DNA from: Oricola indica
GTDB taxonomy: Bacteria > Pseudomonadota > Alphaproteobacteria > Rhizobiales > Rhizobiaceae
Assembly (NCBI RefSeq): GCF_019966595.1
Contig: NZ_JAINFJ010000004.1
Coordinates: 186,001 to 250,000, forward strand
Reading direction: 5' to 3'
DNA: 64,000 nucleotides
Below, one piece after another: positions 21,140 through 30,549 of the stretch. The notes beneath the pieces are model-generated. The model worked only from the letters and a program-made list of their open reading frames with translations. It had not been told where the DNA came from and did not search any database. Position numbers and translations under genes: made by a program. The stretch's first letter is position 1; each line of letters begins with the position of its first letter.

Positions 21140-22525
21140 TCAATGGCGTGTTGCCGGGCGCCGCGTTCTCGACAATTCGACCATTCGGTCGTTGATCGTC
21201 TCGCGCACCGCATCCCACAGGAGGGAGAAGGACTGGAAACCCTCGTCGGTGACCGCATCCGTGTCGAGCGCGACCACGACGGTTTCCAACACGGCATTGA
21301 GTTCCTGCTTCAGCCGCCGCAGCTCGACCGGATCGGCGGCATCCTCGGCATGCTTCTGTATTTCCAGCAACTGGTAGTTATAGGTATCCGCCCGGTTTTT
21401 CTGGTTCGCGACGAAACGCGAACGCAACGCCAGCAACGCCGAGACGATCAGGGTCAGCACGGTTACGAGAAGCGCCAGCGGCTCGGCGTTTTCCTGCAGG
21501 AAACCGGGCTGGTCGCGATTATAGAAGGATTGCGCGCCCTCATGCAGCGGCACGCTGAGCCCGGCATCCGTGTCGGGCGCGGCAATCGCCGATGCCAGCG
21601 CGAAGCGGATCGTCAGGTCGAGCCGGTATTCGAACAGGATCCGCGTCACCTCACGGATCGCCTCCGCGTCCACTCCGGTCCGCGTGACGAGAATGCGGTC
21701 GACCGCCGCCGTAGGCGTATCGCGAGACGGCACCGGCGTCGCGCCCGTGAAGGCGCCCTGCGGTATCACGCCGGCCGTCAGGAACGGCCGTTTCAGCGCG
21801 ATCGCCTCCGCCTGTCCGACCGGCACATAGCGCAACGATATCGACTTCAGCTGCGCATCCTCGAACAGGCGGATCAGATCGAAATCGCGCAACGACCGGA
21901 TCGTGAAGAGCGCATCCACATCGCCCGCGAGCAATCGCTGCGCCCCTTTTTCAAAAGGTTCGGCGCGCCAGTCGAACCGGTCGATCGGCAGGTCGTAGTG
22001 ATCGCCCAGAACCCAGAAGGACCGGAAGGCGTCGGTGCCGAATTGCGGGATGGACACCGAGCCCGACGCCAGGTCGGTCACCGCGCGGATCGCCGTATCG
22101 CCGCGCACGATGATCTGGAAAAGATCCGGAAACAGCCGTGCGATCACACGCACGTCCGAAACGACCGGCGTATCCGACCGGATCACCGCCAGATCCACAT
22201 CGTGGGTGTTGAGACGCGCGATATTCTCCGAGGAATCGCGCGAGGCGCGAATGTCGAGCCGCACCGTCTCGGAGTGCCGCGCCACGACGTCGGCCACCTC
22301 TCGCATCAGATTGTAGGTGTCGGAGCCAAGCGGCCCGGTCGCGACCGCCAGTGTGACCGGTTCGCGCTCGCGTTCGATCCAGAACCATGTACCGGCCACG
22401 GCCAGCACCACCGCAACGAGCGCCAGGAAAAACGAGAGACGGCGGACACGCACCGTGTACGACGCGGCATTCGGCACGACGCCTTCGGCCGCCACAGTCG
22501 CCCTGCCTGTCCCCTTCACCGCCAC
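21140..22525 (-). CDS. Membrane-anchored TAXI-family solute-binding protein
   Basis: 461 residues. An N-terminal membrane anchor (residues about 29-50, FFLALVAVVLAVAGTWFW) is followed by a TAXI-type binding domain (VTLAVATGPLGSDTYNLM, VDLAVIRSDTPV, GSVSIPQFGTDAF). Unlike standard TRAP-TAXI receptors it has a second transmembrane helix (LALLVTVLTLIVSALLAL) and a long charged C-terminal tail with coiled-coil character. No TRAP permease gene is adjacent. A sensory or receptor role is possible; this is inference. Confidence 0.8.
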   Translation of the reverse strand: MAVKGTGRATVAAEGVVPNAASYTVRVRRLSFFLALVAVVLAVAGTWFWIEREREPVTLAVATGPLGSDTYNLMREVADVVARHSETVRLDIRASRDSSENIARLNTHDVDLAVIRSDTPVVSDVRVIARLFPDLFQIIVRGDTAIRAVTDLASGSVSIPQFGTDAFRSFWVLGDHYDLPIDRFDWRAEPFEKGAQRLLAGDVDALFTIRSLRDFDLIRLFEDAQLKSISLRYVPVGQAEAIALKRPFLTAGVIPQGAFTGATPVPSRDTPTAAVDRILVTRTGVDAEAIREVTRILFEYRLDLTIRFALASAIAAPDTDAGLSVPLHEGAQSFYNRDQPGFLQENAEPLALLVTVLTLIVSALLALRSRFVANQKNRADTYNYQLLEIQKHAEDAADPVELRRLKQELNAVLETVVVALDTDAVTDEGFQSFSLLWDAVRETINDRMVELSRTRRPATRH

Positions 22526-22676
22526 TGTTCGATCCCGTCCGCCCCGCCTGTTTTCAAAGCTGTAGAGGGGCCCCGGAACGGGTGCAAGCGCCGACTGGCG
22601 CGAAATCGGCGCTTGACAGCGCGACGCAATATACTAAGCCTGCCTTATTATCTTTCTCGCTTACGAAAGCCGCCCC

Positions 22677-23144
22677 TTGGTCGATCCGGATGCATTCGGC
22701 TTCATAGTGACCGACATCGCGCGCATGTCGCGCGCCATGCTGGAACGCCGCATCGCCGCCGCCAGCCTCGGCATCACGCCGGGCGAGGCCCGCACGCTGC
22801 TTCACATCGCCGCCCGGGAAGGCCGCCGGCAGACACAGATCGCCGAACGCATGGGCGTCGAGCCGATGACCGCGTGCAGCTATATCGACCGGCTGGAAAA
22901 ACAGGGCCTTGTCGTGCGCGAAACCGATCCGGACGACCGGCGCGCGAAAAAGGTCCGGACAACCGACACGGCAAGGCAGTTGATTGACGCAGTCGTCGAG
23001 CAGGCCGCCGGCATGCGTGAGCAGACGCTGGACGGGCTGGACCCGGCGGAACGCGAAACGCTGATGGCGGCGCTTCGCCGCGCCCGCTCCAACCTTGCCC
23101 GCCAACTCTCGACACCTCTTGACGACGACGAGGCGGACCAATGA
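22677..23144 (+). CDS. MarR family transcriptional regulator
   Basis: 155 residues with a winged helix-turn-helix: GITPGEARTLLHIAAREG, RRQTQIAERMGVEPMTACSYIDRLEKQGLV and the wing RETDPDDRRAKKVRTTD. The start codon is TTG with a weak ribosome site, which would keep expression low. Its stop overlaps the start of the Bcr/CflA exporter by four bases (ATGA), so it most likely controls that exporter and itself. A TTGACA box lies at 22613 and an interrupted palindrome TAAG-N5-CTTA at 22635-22647, a possible operator. Confidence 0.88.
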   Translation: MVDPDAFGFIVTDIARMSRAMLERRIAAASLGITPGEARTLLHIAAREGRRQTQIAERMGVEPMTACSYIDRLEKQGLVVRETDPDDRRAKKVRTTDTARQLIDAVVEQAAGMREQTLDGLDPAERETLMAALRRARSNLARQLSTPLDDDEADQ

Positions 23145-24388
23145 CCGAGCCCGTCATGAGCGTGCGCCGGACCACGCTGATCGCCTCCGCCCTGGTCGCT
23201 CTCGGTCCGACATCGATGGCGCTCTACACCCCCGCCATGCCCGAACTTGTCAGGGCCTTCGACAGCACGCCGGGCGTGATCAAGGCCACGCTCACGGCCT
23301 ATTTCGCCGGTTTCGCCTTCTCGCAGCTTTTCGCCGGCCCGATCGCCGACGCATTCGGCCGGCGGTCCTCGACCCTGGTATTCATTTCCATCTATATCCT
23401 CGGAAGCCTCGGAGCCGTCCTCGCGCCGTCGGTCGAGATCCTCATGGCCGCAAGGCTGGTCCAGGGCATCGGCGCGGCGATCGGCGTAACCGTATCGCGC
23501 GCGATCATACGCGATCTTTATCCCGGCGACCGTGGCGCGCGCATTCTCAATCTCGTCGGAATCATCCTGGCGATCGCGCCGGCCATGTCGCCCGCGATCG
23601 GCGGCGTCATGATCGGCTTGACGGGATGGCACTCCGTCTTCGTGATGATGGCGATGTTCGGCTTCGCGATTGCGGCCATCGGGCTCTTTGCCCTGCGCGA
23701 AACGATCGTGCCCGACCTGTCACGCCTCCGGCCGCTCAGGATCGCGCGATCCTACGGTCAGTTGCTTTCCAATGCCGAGTTCATGACCGCATCCGTCGCA
23801 GTGGCCTGCGGCGTCGGGATTTTCTATGCGCTGGCGACGATCCTGCCCTTTGTCCTGATCGACGTCGTCGGCCTGACGCCGACCCAGTTCGGCTTGTCCA
23901 TGCTGTTCCAGTCCGGCGCCTTCATGACCGGGTCCGTGGCATTCCGGCTGCTCATGCGCTGGATCACACCCCGTCAGGCGGTCCTGCCCGGCTTTATCAT
24001 GATCCTGACGGGAAGCATTTCCCTGGCGATCGTTCCGAACCTTGTCGGACCGGCCCTGTTGACGATCATGGTACCGGTCGCGATCTGCTCTTTCGGCGTG
24101 GCGATGATGATGCCGTACATGCTGATGGCCGGCATGCGCCCCTTTCCCCATATCGCTGGACAGGCCTCCGCCATGGTCGGTTTCTTCCAGATCGGGTCGG
24201 GTTTCACCGGTGGTGTGACCGGCACGTTGATCGGAGATCCCGTGCTGTCGATCACGATCGTCATCCCGACAATGGGGATGACGAGTTTCTTCACCTATCT
24301 CCTGTTCTCCCGCGTCACCGCAAAGGCACGGCGCGAGGAAGACGAAACGCAGCGGATGCAGGACGAGATCACCGCGCCCGCTGCGTAG
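23141..24388 (+). CDS. Bcr/CflA family multidrug efflux MFS transporter
   Basis: 415 residues, twelve hydrophobic helices. The Bcr/CflA features are clear: DMYTPAMP-like YTPAMPELVRAFDSTPGVIKATL at the N-terminus, FSQLFAGPIADAFGRRSS in the loop between helices 2 and 3, and QGIGAAIGVTVSRAIIRDL in helix 4. Translationally coupled to the upstream MarR gene, giving a standard regulator-exporter pair. It is convergent with argG, nine bases between the stops. Confidence 0.92.
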   Translation: MTEPVMSVRRTTLIASALVALGPTSMALYTPAMPELVRAFDSTPGVIKATLTAYFAGFAFSQLFAGPIADAFGRRSSTLVFISIYILGSLGAVLAPSVEILMAARLVQGIGAAIGVTVSRAIIRDLYPGDRGARILNLVGIILAIAPAMSPAIGGVMIGLTGWHSVFVMMAMFGFAIAAIGLFALRETIVPDLSRLRPLRIARSYGQLLSNAEFMTASVAVACGVGIFYALATILPFVLIDVVGLTPTQFGLSMLFQSGAFMTGSVAFRLLMRWITPRQAVLPGFIMILTGSISLAIVPNLVGPALLTIMVPVAICSFGVAMMMPYMLMAGMRPFPHIAGQASAMVGFFQIGSGFTGGVTGTLIGDPVLSITIVIPTMGMTSFFTYLLFSRVTAKARREEDETQRMQDEITAPAA

Positions 24389-24397
24389 TGATGCGGC

Positions 24398-25624
24398 TCA
24401 GCCCTTGCGATTGCGCGCGGCGAGCGTGCGGAGGCGAAGCGCATTGAGACGGATGAAGCCCGCTGCGTCCTTCTGGTCGTAGGCGCCGTGATCGTCCTCG
24501 AACGTGACGAGTTCCTCCGAATAGAGCGACTTCGGCGACTTGCGGCCGGTGGTGATGACATTGCCCTTGTAGAGCTTCAGCCGCACCGTGCCCTCGACGT
24601 CCTTCTGGGAATGATCGATCGCGGCCTGCAGCATTTCGCGCTCGGGCGAGAACCAGAAGCCGTTATAGATCAACTCCGCGTAGCGCGGCATCAACTCGTC
24701 CTTCAGATGCATCGCGCCGCGGTCGAGCGTGATCGATTCCATCGCCCTATGGGCATGCAGGAGAATAGTGCCACCCGGCGTCTCGTAGACGCCGCGCGAC
24801 TTCATGCCGACGAAGCGGTTCTCGACGAGATCGATACGGCCGATGCCGTTGTCGCGGCCGAGATCGTTCAGGGCGGCGAACAAGGTCGCCGGGCTCATCG
24901 CCTTGCCGTTCAACGCCACGGCGTCGCCGTTCTTGAACTCGATCTCGATATCGGTGGGCTGGTCGGGTGCGTCCATCGGCGAGACGGTGCGCATGTGGAC
25001 GTATTCCGGCGCCTCTTCCCAGGGATCCTCGAGCACCTTGCCCTCGGACGACGAGTGCAGCATGTTCGCGTCGACCGAGAACGGCGCCTCGCCATGCTTG
25101 TCCTTCGGCACCGGGATCTGGTGGTCCTGCGCGAAGTTGATCAGGTCGGTTCGCGACTTGAACGCCCAGTCGCGCCACGGCGCGATCACCTTGATATCCG
25201 GGTTGAGCGCATAGGCCGACAATTCGAAGCGAACCTGGTCGTTGCCCTTGCCGGTCGCGCCATGCGCGATGGCGTCCGCGCCGGTTTCCTCGGCGATCTC
25301 GACGAGACGCTTGGAGATCAGCGGCCGCGCGATGGACGTGCCGAGCAGGTAAACGCCCTCATAGACAGTGTTGGCGCGGAACATCGGAAAGACGAAATCG
25401 CGGATGAACTCCTCGCGGACATCCTCGATGTAGATTTCCTTGATGCCGAGCATCTCGGCCTTCTTGCGTGCCGGCTCCAGCTCGTCGCCCTGTCCGAGAT
25501 CGGCGGTGAAGGTCACCACCTCGGCGCCGAATTCGGTCTGCAGCCATTTCAGGATGATGGAGGTATCGAGCCCGCCGGAATAGGCGAGCACGACTTTCTT
25601 GACGTCTTTGTGTACGGCACTCAT
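24398..25624 (-). CDS. argG: Argininosuccinate synthase
   Basis: 408-residue cytosolic enzyme that joins citrulline and aspartate with ATP in arginine synthesis. The PP-loop motif [10 protein letters not shown] is at residues 13-22, and [14 protein letters not shown] and the conserved C-terminal [16 protein letters not shown] segment are intact. The frame is open far upstream to 26500, but that part is antisense to the PAP2 gene region and without family similarity; the ATG at 25624 gives the correct N-terminus [18 protein letters not shown]. Confidence 0.97.
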   Translation of the reverse strand: MSAVHKDVKKVVLAYSGGLDTSIILKWLQTEFGAEVVTFTADLGQGDELEPARKKAEMLGIKEIYIEDVREEFIRDFVFPMFRANTVYEGVYLLGTSIARPLISKRLVEIAEETGADAIAHGATGKGNDQVRFELSAYALNPDIKVIAPWRDWAFKSRTDLINFAQDHQIPVPKDKHGEAPFSVDANMLHSSSEGKVLEDPWEEAPEYVHMRTVSPMDAPDQPTDIEIEFKNGDAVALNGKAMSPATLFAALNDLGRDNGIGRIDLVENRFVGMKSRGVYETPGGTILLHAHRAMESITLDRGAMHLKDELMPRYAELIYNGFWFSPEREMLQAAIDHSQKDVEGTVRLKLYKGNVITTGRKSPKSLYSEELVTFEDDHGAYDQKDAAGFIRLNALRLRTLAARNRKG

Positions 25625-25710
25625 GTCTGTTCTTGTCCAGTGATAACGGATCGGGGAAATCGCGCGCACCATATTGCGTTTGCGGCGTCGCGCAAGCGCT
25701 TTGCGCCCGA

Positions 25711-26460
25711 TCAGGCCCTGCGGCGCTCGCGTGCTTCCGAAATGGCGGCCAGGATCGAGAAAATCGCCACCGTCATCAGGAAACCGAGCACGGCATCCGA
25801 CAAGTAGTGCGCCCCGAATGCGACGCGCAGACCGGCCATGAACACCGACACCGCTCCGACCACGATTGCCGCCCATCGGTGGCGATGCACCGCGAAAAGG
25901 AGCGCGATGCACATCAGCCACCCGGCCGCGGCCGCCTCGCCGGATACGAAGGAGCAGTTCGCACTGCAGTAATCGGTGATACTGCCCGCTTCGACGAAAG
26001 GCAGCGTTCCGCCGAAATCCTCCGTCACCCTTGGCCGGGGCCGGCCCCAATAGGCTTTCAGAATGCCATTGACGATCAGACCCGGCCCGAGGATCAGGGT
26101 GGCGAGAAGCACCACCTTCATGCGAATACCGGGATTGCGCCACCGCCGGCCCTTCCGGATATCGACCGCAACGACGATCAGCATGACGATCCCGAGAATC
26201 GCCGCCAACGGATGCAGTATCTCCCGGATCAAACCGAAAAATCCGGATTCGGCGTAGAGGAATCCCCCGCAACTCCGGCCGTTGGGTGCCACGCTCGCCG
26301 CACAGGCTTCCGCGTCGAAGAACCAGCCCGCAACCGCCAGGTCGATCTCCGGTGCCAACCGGAAGCGCAACAGCAGCAGCAGCCAGGATGCCGCGAGGAC
26401 GGTGGCGACAAGCGGGTCGGCCAGTCGTCCGAACGGATTGTCGGATTTCGGGGCAGTCAA
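25711..26460 (-). CDS. PAP2-family membrane phosphatase, lipid A 4'-phosphatase-like
   Basis: 249 residues, about five to six membrane helices. Acid phosphatase motif 1 is [10 protein letters not shown] and motif 3 is [11 protein letters not shown]. Motif 2, normally PSGH, reads SFVSGEAA, so the usual histidine position is glutamate; this variant occurs in some PAP2 proteins related to lipid phosphatases, but activity should not be taken for granted. Starts with TTG. Three cysteines cluster in the [14 protein letters not shown] and DYCSANCSF periplasmic loops, suggesting disulfides. Divergent from the LysE gene. Confidence 0.82.
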   Translation of the reverse strand: MTAPKSDNPFGRLADPLVATVLAASWLLLLLRFRLAPEIDLAVAGWFFDAEACAASVAPNGRSCGGFLYAESGFFGLIREILHPLAAILGIVMLIVVAVDIRKGRRWRNPGIRMKVVLLATLILGPGLIVNGILKAYWGRPRPRVTEDFGGTLPFVEAGSITDYCSANCSFVSGEAAAAGWLMCIALLFAVHRHRWAAIVVGAVSVFMAGLRVAFGAHYLSDAVLGFLMTVAIFSILAAISEARERRRA

Positions 26461-26549
26461 GATGTCGGGGCCTCTGTTGGGTTGACGTTCCCTGTGGCAT
26501 GGTGCGTTTCGACCTTCAAGAGCGATCCGCCGAGGACTTCAGACGCGCA

Positions 26550-27194
26550 ATGCCCGCCTTCATTCCCGATTGGCCGACCCTGGCCGCCTTCTCGGTCGCC
26601 GCGATCGTCCTGGCGATCACGCCGGGCCCCGATATGACGCTGTTCCTGTCGCGCACGCTGAGCCAGGGCCGCGCGGCGGGCTTCGCCTGCATGTTCGGCG
26701 CCTATGCGGGGATAGTCGTGCACACCGCGATGGTCGCGCTCGGCCTGTCGGCGCTGATCGTCGCCGCGCCGGCCGCCTTTGCCGCGCTGAAGGTTATCGG
26801 CGCCGGCTATCTCGTCTGGCTGGCGATCGATGCCATCCGCAGGGGATCGTCTCTGACCATGAAGACGGAACGCCGGCAGGCGCCGCATGTCGGCGCGAGC
26901 TTCCTGACCGGTGTCGGGATCAACCTGCTCAACCCGAAGATCATCCTGTTCTTCATGACGTTCCTGCCGCAATTCGTCGCGACGGGCGATCCGCATGCGA
27001 CAGGCAAGTTCTTCTTCCTCGGCGCGATGTTCATCGTCATCGCGGTGCCGATCACCTCCGCAATGGTGCTGGCGGCGGGCTGGATGTCCGAAACGTTGAG
27101 GCGGAAACCTGTCGTCACGCGCGTGATCGACTGGCTGATGGCAAGCGTCTTCTCCGCCTTCGCGGTGAAGATCCTGTTCACGCAGGCGCGTTGA
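26550..27194 (+). CDS. LysE family amino acid exporter
   Basis: 214 residues, six predicted membrane helices. The LysE/RhtB signatures are AITPGPDMTLFLSRTLSQGRAAG near the N-terminus and GVGINLLNPKIILFFMTFLPQF in the middle. Members export amino acids or their analogues. The start at the ATG at 26550 (MPAFIPDWPTLAAF) gives the standard short N-terminus; upstream in-frame sequence back to 26286 shadows the PAP2 gene. Convergent with rlmN, two bases apart. Confidence 0.92.
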   Translation: MPAFIPDWPTLAAFSVAAIVLAITPGPDMTLFLSRTLSQGRAAGFACMFGAYAGIVVHTAMVALGLSALIVAAPAAFAALKVIGAGYLVWLAIDAIRRGSSLTMKTERRQAPHVGASFLTGVGINLLNPKIILFFMTFLPQFVATGDPHATGKFFFLGAMFIVIAVPITSAMVLAAGWMSETLRRKPVVTRVIDWLMASVFSAFAVKILFTQAR

Positions 27195-27196
27195 GA

Positions 27197-28432
27197 TCAG
27201 TCGCCATGCCCGGCGATCATCATCGCCTCATAGGCCAGACGCTCGGTCTTCTTCATGCGCTCGGACGCGGATTTCAGCTGGCCGCAGGCAGCCAGGATGT
27301 CCTGTCCGCGCGGCGTACGGATCGGTGAGGCATAGCCGTTGGCGTTGATGAAATCGGCGAATTTCTCGATCTCTTCCCAATCGGAACATTCATAGGCCGA
27401 GCCCGGCCATTTGTTGAACGGGATCAGGTTGATCTTCGCGGGGATGCCCTTCAGCAGCCGCACCAGGTCCTTCGCGTCGGCGAGGCTGTCATTGACGCCC
27501 TTGAGCATAACATATTCGAAGGTGATGCGGCGCGCGTTCGACAAGCCGGGATAGGCCCGGCAGGCGTCGAGCAGGTCTTTGAGCGGGTACTTCTTGTTGA
27601 TCGGCACCAGTACGTCGCGCAGTTCGTCGTTGGTCGCGTGCAGCGAGATCGCCAGCATGACGCCGGTCTCCTCGCCGATCTTGACGATCCCCGGCACAAC
27701 GCCCGAGGTCGAAAGCGTGATGCGCCGCTTGGACAGCGAAAGTCCGTCGCCATCGGCGAAAACCAGCAGCGCGTCGCGGACATTGTCGTAATTATAGAGC
27801 GGCTCGCCCATGCCCATCATGACGATGTTGGAGACCTTGCGGCCTTCCGAGGGAACGATCGCGCCCTGCGGCGTGTCCCGGTCCGGAAAATCGCCAAGCC
27901 GGTCGCGCGCCAGCAGCACCTGGGAGACGATTTCCTCCGATGTCAGGTTGCGCACCAGCCGCTGCGTGCCGGTATGGCAGAAGGTGCAGGTCAGCGTGCA
28001 GCCGACCTGGCTCGAGACGCACAGCGTGCCGCGTCCTTCTTCCGGAATGTAGACCGTTTCGACCTCGACGGGCCGGCCGGCGCCGCGCGGCGGAAAGCGC
28101 AGCAGCCACTTGCGCGTGCCGTCATTGGAAATCTGCTCCTCGACGATTTCCGGCCGCGCGATGGAGAACCGTTCCCTGAGCAGCGCACGAAGATCTTTCG
28201 AGACGTTGGTCATGTCGTCGAAGTCGGAAACGCCGCGTACATAGAGCCAGTGCCACATCTGCTGCACGCGCATGCGCACCTGCCGCTCCGGCACGCCCGC
28301 GTCCTTCAGGGCCTCCGCCAGCTGCGGACGCGTCAAGCCGATCAGCGTCGGCTTTTCGGCCGGCGCTGCGGAAGCCCGCGCGCCATGCAGGTCGCGCGCA
28401 GCCTTTTCGGTCAGGTCGATGGAAACGCCCAT
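27197..28432 (-). CDS. rlmN: Dual-specificity 23S rRNA / tRNA adenine C2-methyltransferase
   Basis: 411-residue radical-SAM enzyme that methylates A2503 of 23S rRNA and A37 of some tRNAs. The cluster motif [12 protein letters not shown] (CxxxCxxC) lies near residue 140, and the second catalytic cysteine is in DILAACGQL near the C-terminus. [13 protein letters not shown] and [11 protein letters not shown] are family hallmarks. The ATG at 28432 is chosen over upstream in-frame starts because the extension is low-complexity. About 40 extra N-terminal residues compared with E. coli RlmN are common in Rhizobiales. Confidence 0.95.
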   Translation of the reverse strand: MGVSIDLTEKAARDLHGARASAAPAEKPTLIGLTRPQLAEALKDAGVPERQVRMRVQQMWHWLYVRGVSDFDDMTNVSKDLRALLRERFSIARPEIVEEQISNDGTRKWLLRFPPRGAGRPVEVETVYIPEEGRGTLCVSSQVGCTLTCTFCHTGTQRLVRNLTSEEIVSQVLLARDRLGDFPDRDTPQGAIVPSEGRKVSNIVMMGMGEPLYNYDNVRDALLVFADGDGLSLSKRRITLSTSGVVPGIVKIGEETGVMLAISLHATNDELRDVLVPINKKYPLKDLLDACRAYPGLSNARRITFEYVMLKGVNDSLADAKDLVRLLKGIPAKINLIPFNKWPGSAYECSDWEEIEKFADFINANGYASPIRTPRGQDILAACGQLKSASERMKKTERLAYEAMMIAGHGD

Positions 28433-28509
28433 GGTCAATCCGTCATGTCTCAAGAAGCGCGCGCAATAACACACTCCGCACGCCGCGTCACGCCACCGCA
28501 AACGGCGAG

Positions 28510-28549
28510 AGCCGGGTCATGCCCGGCATCCATCCGCAACGGATGACAA
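28510..28549. repeat. Double-hairpin palindromic element between rlmN and an IalB-like gene
   Basis: Two perfect short hairpins lie side by side: GCCGGG-TCATG-CCCGGC (28511-28527) and CATCCG-CAA-CGGATG (28531-28545). The composition and the gtcat-type edge resemble the interspersed palindromes common in Rhizobiales, and the stem of the first hairpin is similar in design to the repeats at 54305 and 54567. It may also limit read-through from the IalB-like gene into rlmN. Confidence 0.6.
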
Positions 28550-28555
28550 AAACCG

Positions 28556-29077
28556 TCAGTTGCAGTTTTGAATGGCGTTGAGCGACGCGGTCACGCCGGA
28601 CAGCGAATAATCGTAGCTCGTATTCGTGCCGCGTGCGGATGTCGCCGTCACGGTCATCTTCGAGCCCGCCTTCATCGCGGCAACCAGCGCCGGCTCCTGT
28701 GCGGCATTCTCCGCCCAGGCCGATTTTTCCTTCGTGAAGAAGGTGAAACTCTGGTCGCCGATCGTCACGGTCACCTTGGAGGCGTCCTGCAGACTGTAGT
28801 CAGCCATGAACTGCGGCTCATAGGAGACGTTCTGATTCGTCCTCTGGGTGACGATGAAGAAATTGGTGCCGTGATTGACGCCGCTTGGCTTCTCGGATCC
28901 GGGGATCGGAACGGAGAGCGTGTAGCAGACTTTCGAGCCGCCGGAATTGTAGCTGAAAGCGCTCCAGTCGTTGTAATCGCCGATTCGCGTCGGCGTTTGC
29001 GCCCAGGCGCCGGCTGCGCTTGCCGCAACCATTCCAGCCGCCATCAATCCCGCAATAGCTTTCGTGTGGATGAACAT
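28556..29077 (-). CDS. Invasion-associated locus B (IalB) family periplasmic protein
   Basis: 173 residues with a signal peptide ending at GAWA-QTP. The mature part has IalB-family features: DWSAFSYNSGGSKVCYTLSVP, the strand FFIVTQRTNQNVSYEPQFMADYSL and a terminal single cysteine that could pair with the one in KVCYTL. First described in Bartonella, the family is widespread in Rhizobiales and its general function is unknown. The start at 29077 (MFIHTKAIAGLMAAG) is preferred to 29107 because it gives a compact signal peptide. Confidence 0.8.
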   Translation of the reverse strand: MFIHTKAIAGLMAAGMVAASAAGAWAQTPTRIGDYNDWSAFSYNSGGSKVCYTLSVPIPGSEKPSGVNHGTNFFIVTQRTNQNVSYEPQFMADYSLQDASKVTVTIGDQSFTFFTKEKSAWAENAAQEPALVAAMKAGSKMTVTATSARGTNTSYDYSLSGVTASLNAIQNCN

Positions 29078-29380
29078 ATTCCCTACCGGTTCGTATCGGT
29101 CACGCATGAAACTTGAGGATTTGGCCAGCCCAATCTGGATGAAGCAGGGTTACCAAACTGTGAACGAAACGCAAATGAGTTTATCGATTTCCGTCACAAC
29201 GTCCTCGGCCTCGCGACACGTTGTCCCAACGCACGAGAAATGTGCCCTGAAAGAGGCAACAGTTTGACTTTGTTTCCCAAAGCGGATGACACGAGCGACG
29301 TCACGGAACTATCATCGTCCCGGGGCAAAATCCCCTTTGACCATGTCCGATAAGAGAGGTCCCGGCATACCGGCAACCGC
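29078..29380. other. Intergenic region between divergent IalB-like and ECF sigma genes
   Basis: 303 bases with no convincing gene; both flanking genes point outward, so two promoters should lie here. Just before the sigma factor gene, AAATCC (29328-29333), 17 bases and TAAGA (29351-29355) are a partial match to the TGATCC-N17/18-TAAGA type of promoter used by RpoE/ChrR-like ECF factors, so autoregulation is possible. A small GGGG-N6-CCCC-TTT hairpin overlaps it. Nothing else stands out. Confidence 0.4.
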
Positions 29381-29956
29381 ATGACGAACGCGCAGCACCA
29401 GCATTTCGCATCGCTCGCCCGCGCAATTGCGGAGACCCGGGACCAGTCGGCATTCGCCGAGCTGTTCGACTATTTCGCGCCGCGCATCAATGCCTATCTG
29501 CGCCGCCTCTCGCTCGATTCCGGGCAGGCCGAGGAAATCACCCAGGAGGTGATGATGGTGCTTTGGCACAAGGCGACCCTGTTCGATCCGGCGAAATCCT
29601 CTCTCGGCACATGGCTGTTTCGCATCGCACGCAATCGCAGGATCGATCTCGTGCGCCGAGACCGGTCAGACCTGCTCGATCCCGACGATCCGGTATTCCG
29701 CCCCGAGGAACCCGAGCCCGCCGACGCGATGCTCGACGCGGAGAGGCGCGACGAGCGGGTGCGCGCGGCGCTGGACGAACTGCCGGCCGAGCAGCTCGAA
29801 CTGGTCCGCAAGGCGTTCTATCTCGGCATGTCGCACAGCGAATTGTCCGAGGAGACCGGGCTGCCGCTCGGAACGGTGAAATCGCGCATCCGGCTGGCTT
29901 TCGGACGCCTGCGCAAGACGATATCGGCAGACGAACTGATCGACATCGATCCGTAG
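29381..29956 (+). CDS. ECF RNA polymerase sigma factor, RpoE/ECF11-like
   Basis: 191 residues with sigma region 2 (AFAELFDYFAPRINAYLRR, EITQEVMMVLWHKATLFDP, GTWLFRIARNRRIDLVRRDR) and region 4 (LPAEQLELVRKAFYLGMSH, LPLGTVKSRIRLAFGRLR), no extra domains. It is closest in pattern to the ECF11 group, whose members are held by ChrR-type zinc anti-sigma factors and answer singlet oxygen. No anti-sigma gene follows: the next gene is convergent and unrelated. How its activity is held is therefore unclear. Confidence 0.88.
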   Translation: MTNAQHQHFASLARAIAETRDQSAFAELFDYFAPRINAYLRRLSLDSGQAEEITQEVMMVLWHKATLFDPAKSSLGTWLFRIARNRRIDLVRRDRSDLLDPDDPVFRPEEPEPADAMLDAERRDERVRAALDELPAEQLELVRKAFYLGMSHSELSEETGLPLGTVKSRIRLAFGRLRKTISADELIDIDP

Positions 29957-29964
29957 GCGCGGAT

Positions 29965-30549
29965 CTATGCCGGATCGGCGGCCTTCGCCGAGGCATCGGC
30001 AAGCGCTTCGCGCGCCAATTTGTCGGCGAGCTTGCACATGGCCGGGATACGGTGCGCGCCGTGCAGGGATCGGACGATCCGCGCCGCGTCACCACCCTCC
30101 ATTCCGGCAGCCGTTACATGCAGAGGGCGCGTGCTTTGCCCACGCAGGACAGACGACGACCAGTCGTCGCCGCGAAATGGGGTCTTGGCCGCGCCGATGA
30201 CCGAAACACGCCCGCCAAGCGCCGCATGCAGGTGCGCGCCGAGACCGGGACGGCCGTCGGCGCCGAGATGCACATAACCGTCGATGATGATCAGATCCGG
30301 CGCATCCGACCCGTCGAGCAGGGCAAGCAGCACCGGCAGTTCGCGCTTGTAGAACTCACCGGGACGATAATCCGCGGCCTCATGCGCCAAGACGATCAGC
30401 CGCGTGGCAAGTGGCGCAACCGACGCGACATCATCGATCAGGACGCATGCGCCAGCGGCGAAGCCTGTGCCATAGGCCGCGTCGAGAATGGCGATCGTTC
30501 GGGTTTCGGAAGCGTTTGACGTGTCAGAGGTCGATTGTCGGCTTGTCAT
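29965..30549 (-). CDS. Short endonuclease V-like protein
   Basis: 194 residues, against about 225 for E. coli Nfi. The order of catalytic positions matches endonuclease V by eye: an aspartate in ILDAAYG, the Y-x-P-G-x-F-x-x-R-E segment (YRPGEFYKRE), an aspartate in IIIDGYVH, a lysine in VIGAAKTPFRG, and the C-terminal helix GAHRIPAMCKLAD. The family cuts DNA or RNA next to deoxyinosine or inosine. The canonical GLA(x)G and HPR(R) loops are altered, so specificity may have shifted. The 3' end of the DUF1232 gene overlaps its start by 26 bases. Confidence 0.7.
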   Translation of the reverse strand: MTSRQSTSDTSNASETRTIAILDAAYGTGFAAGACVLIDDVASVAPLATRLIVLAHEAADYRPGEFYKRELPVLLALLDGSDAPDLIIIDGYVHLGADGRPGLGAHLHAALGGRVSVIGAAKTPFRGDDWSSSVLRGQSTRPLHVTAAGMEGGDAARIVRSLHGAHRIPAMCKLADKLAREALADASAKAADPA

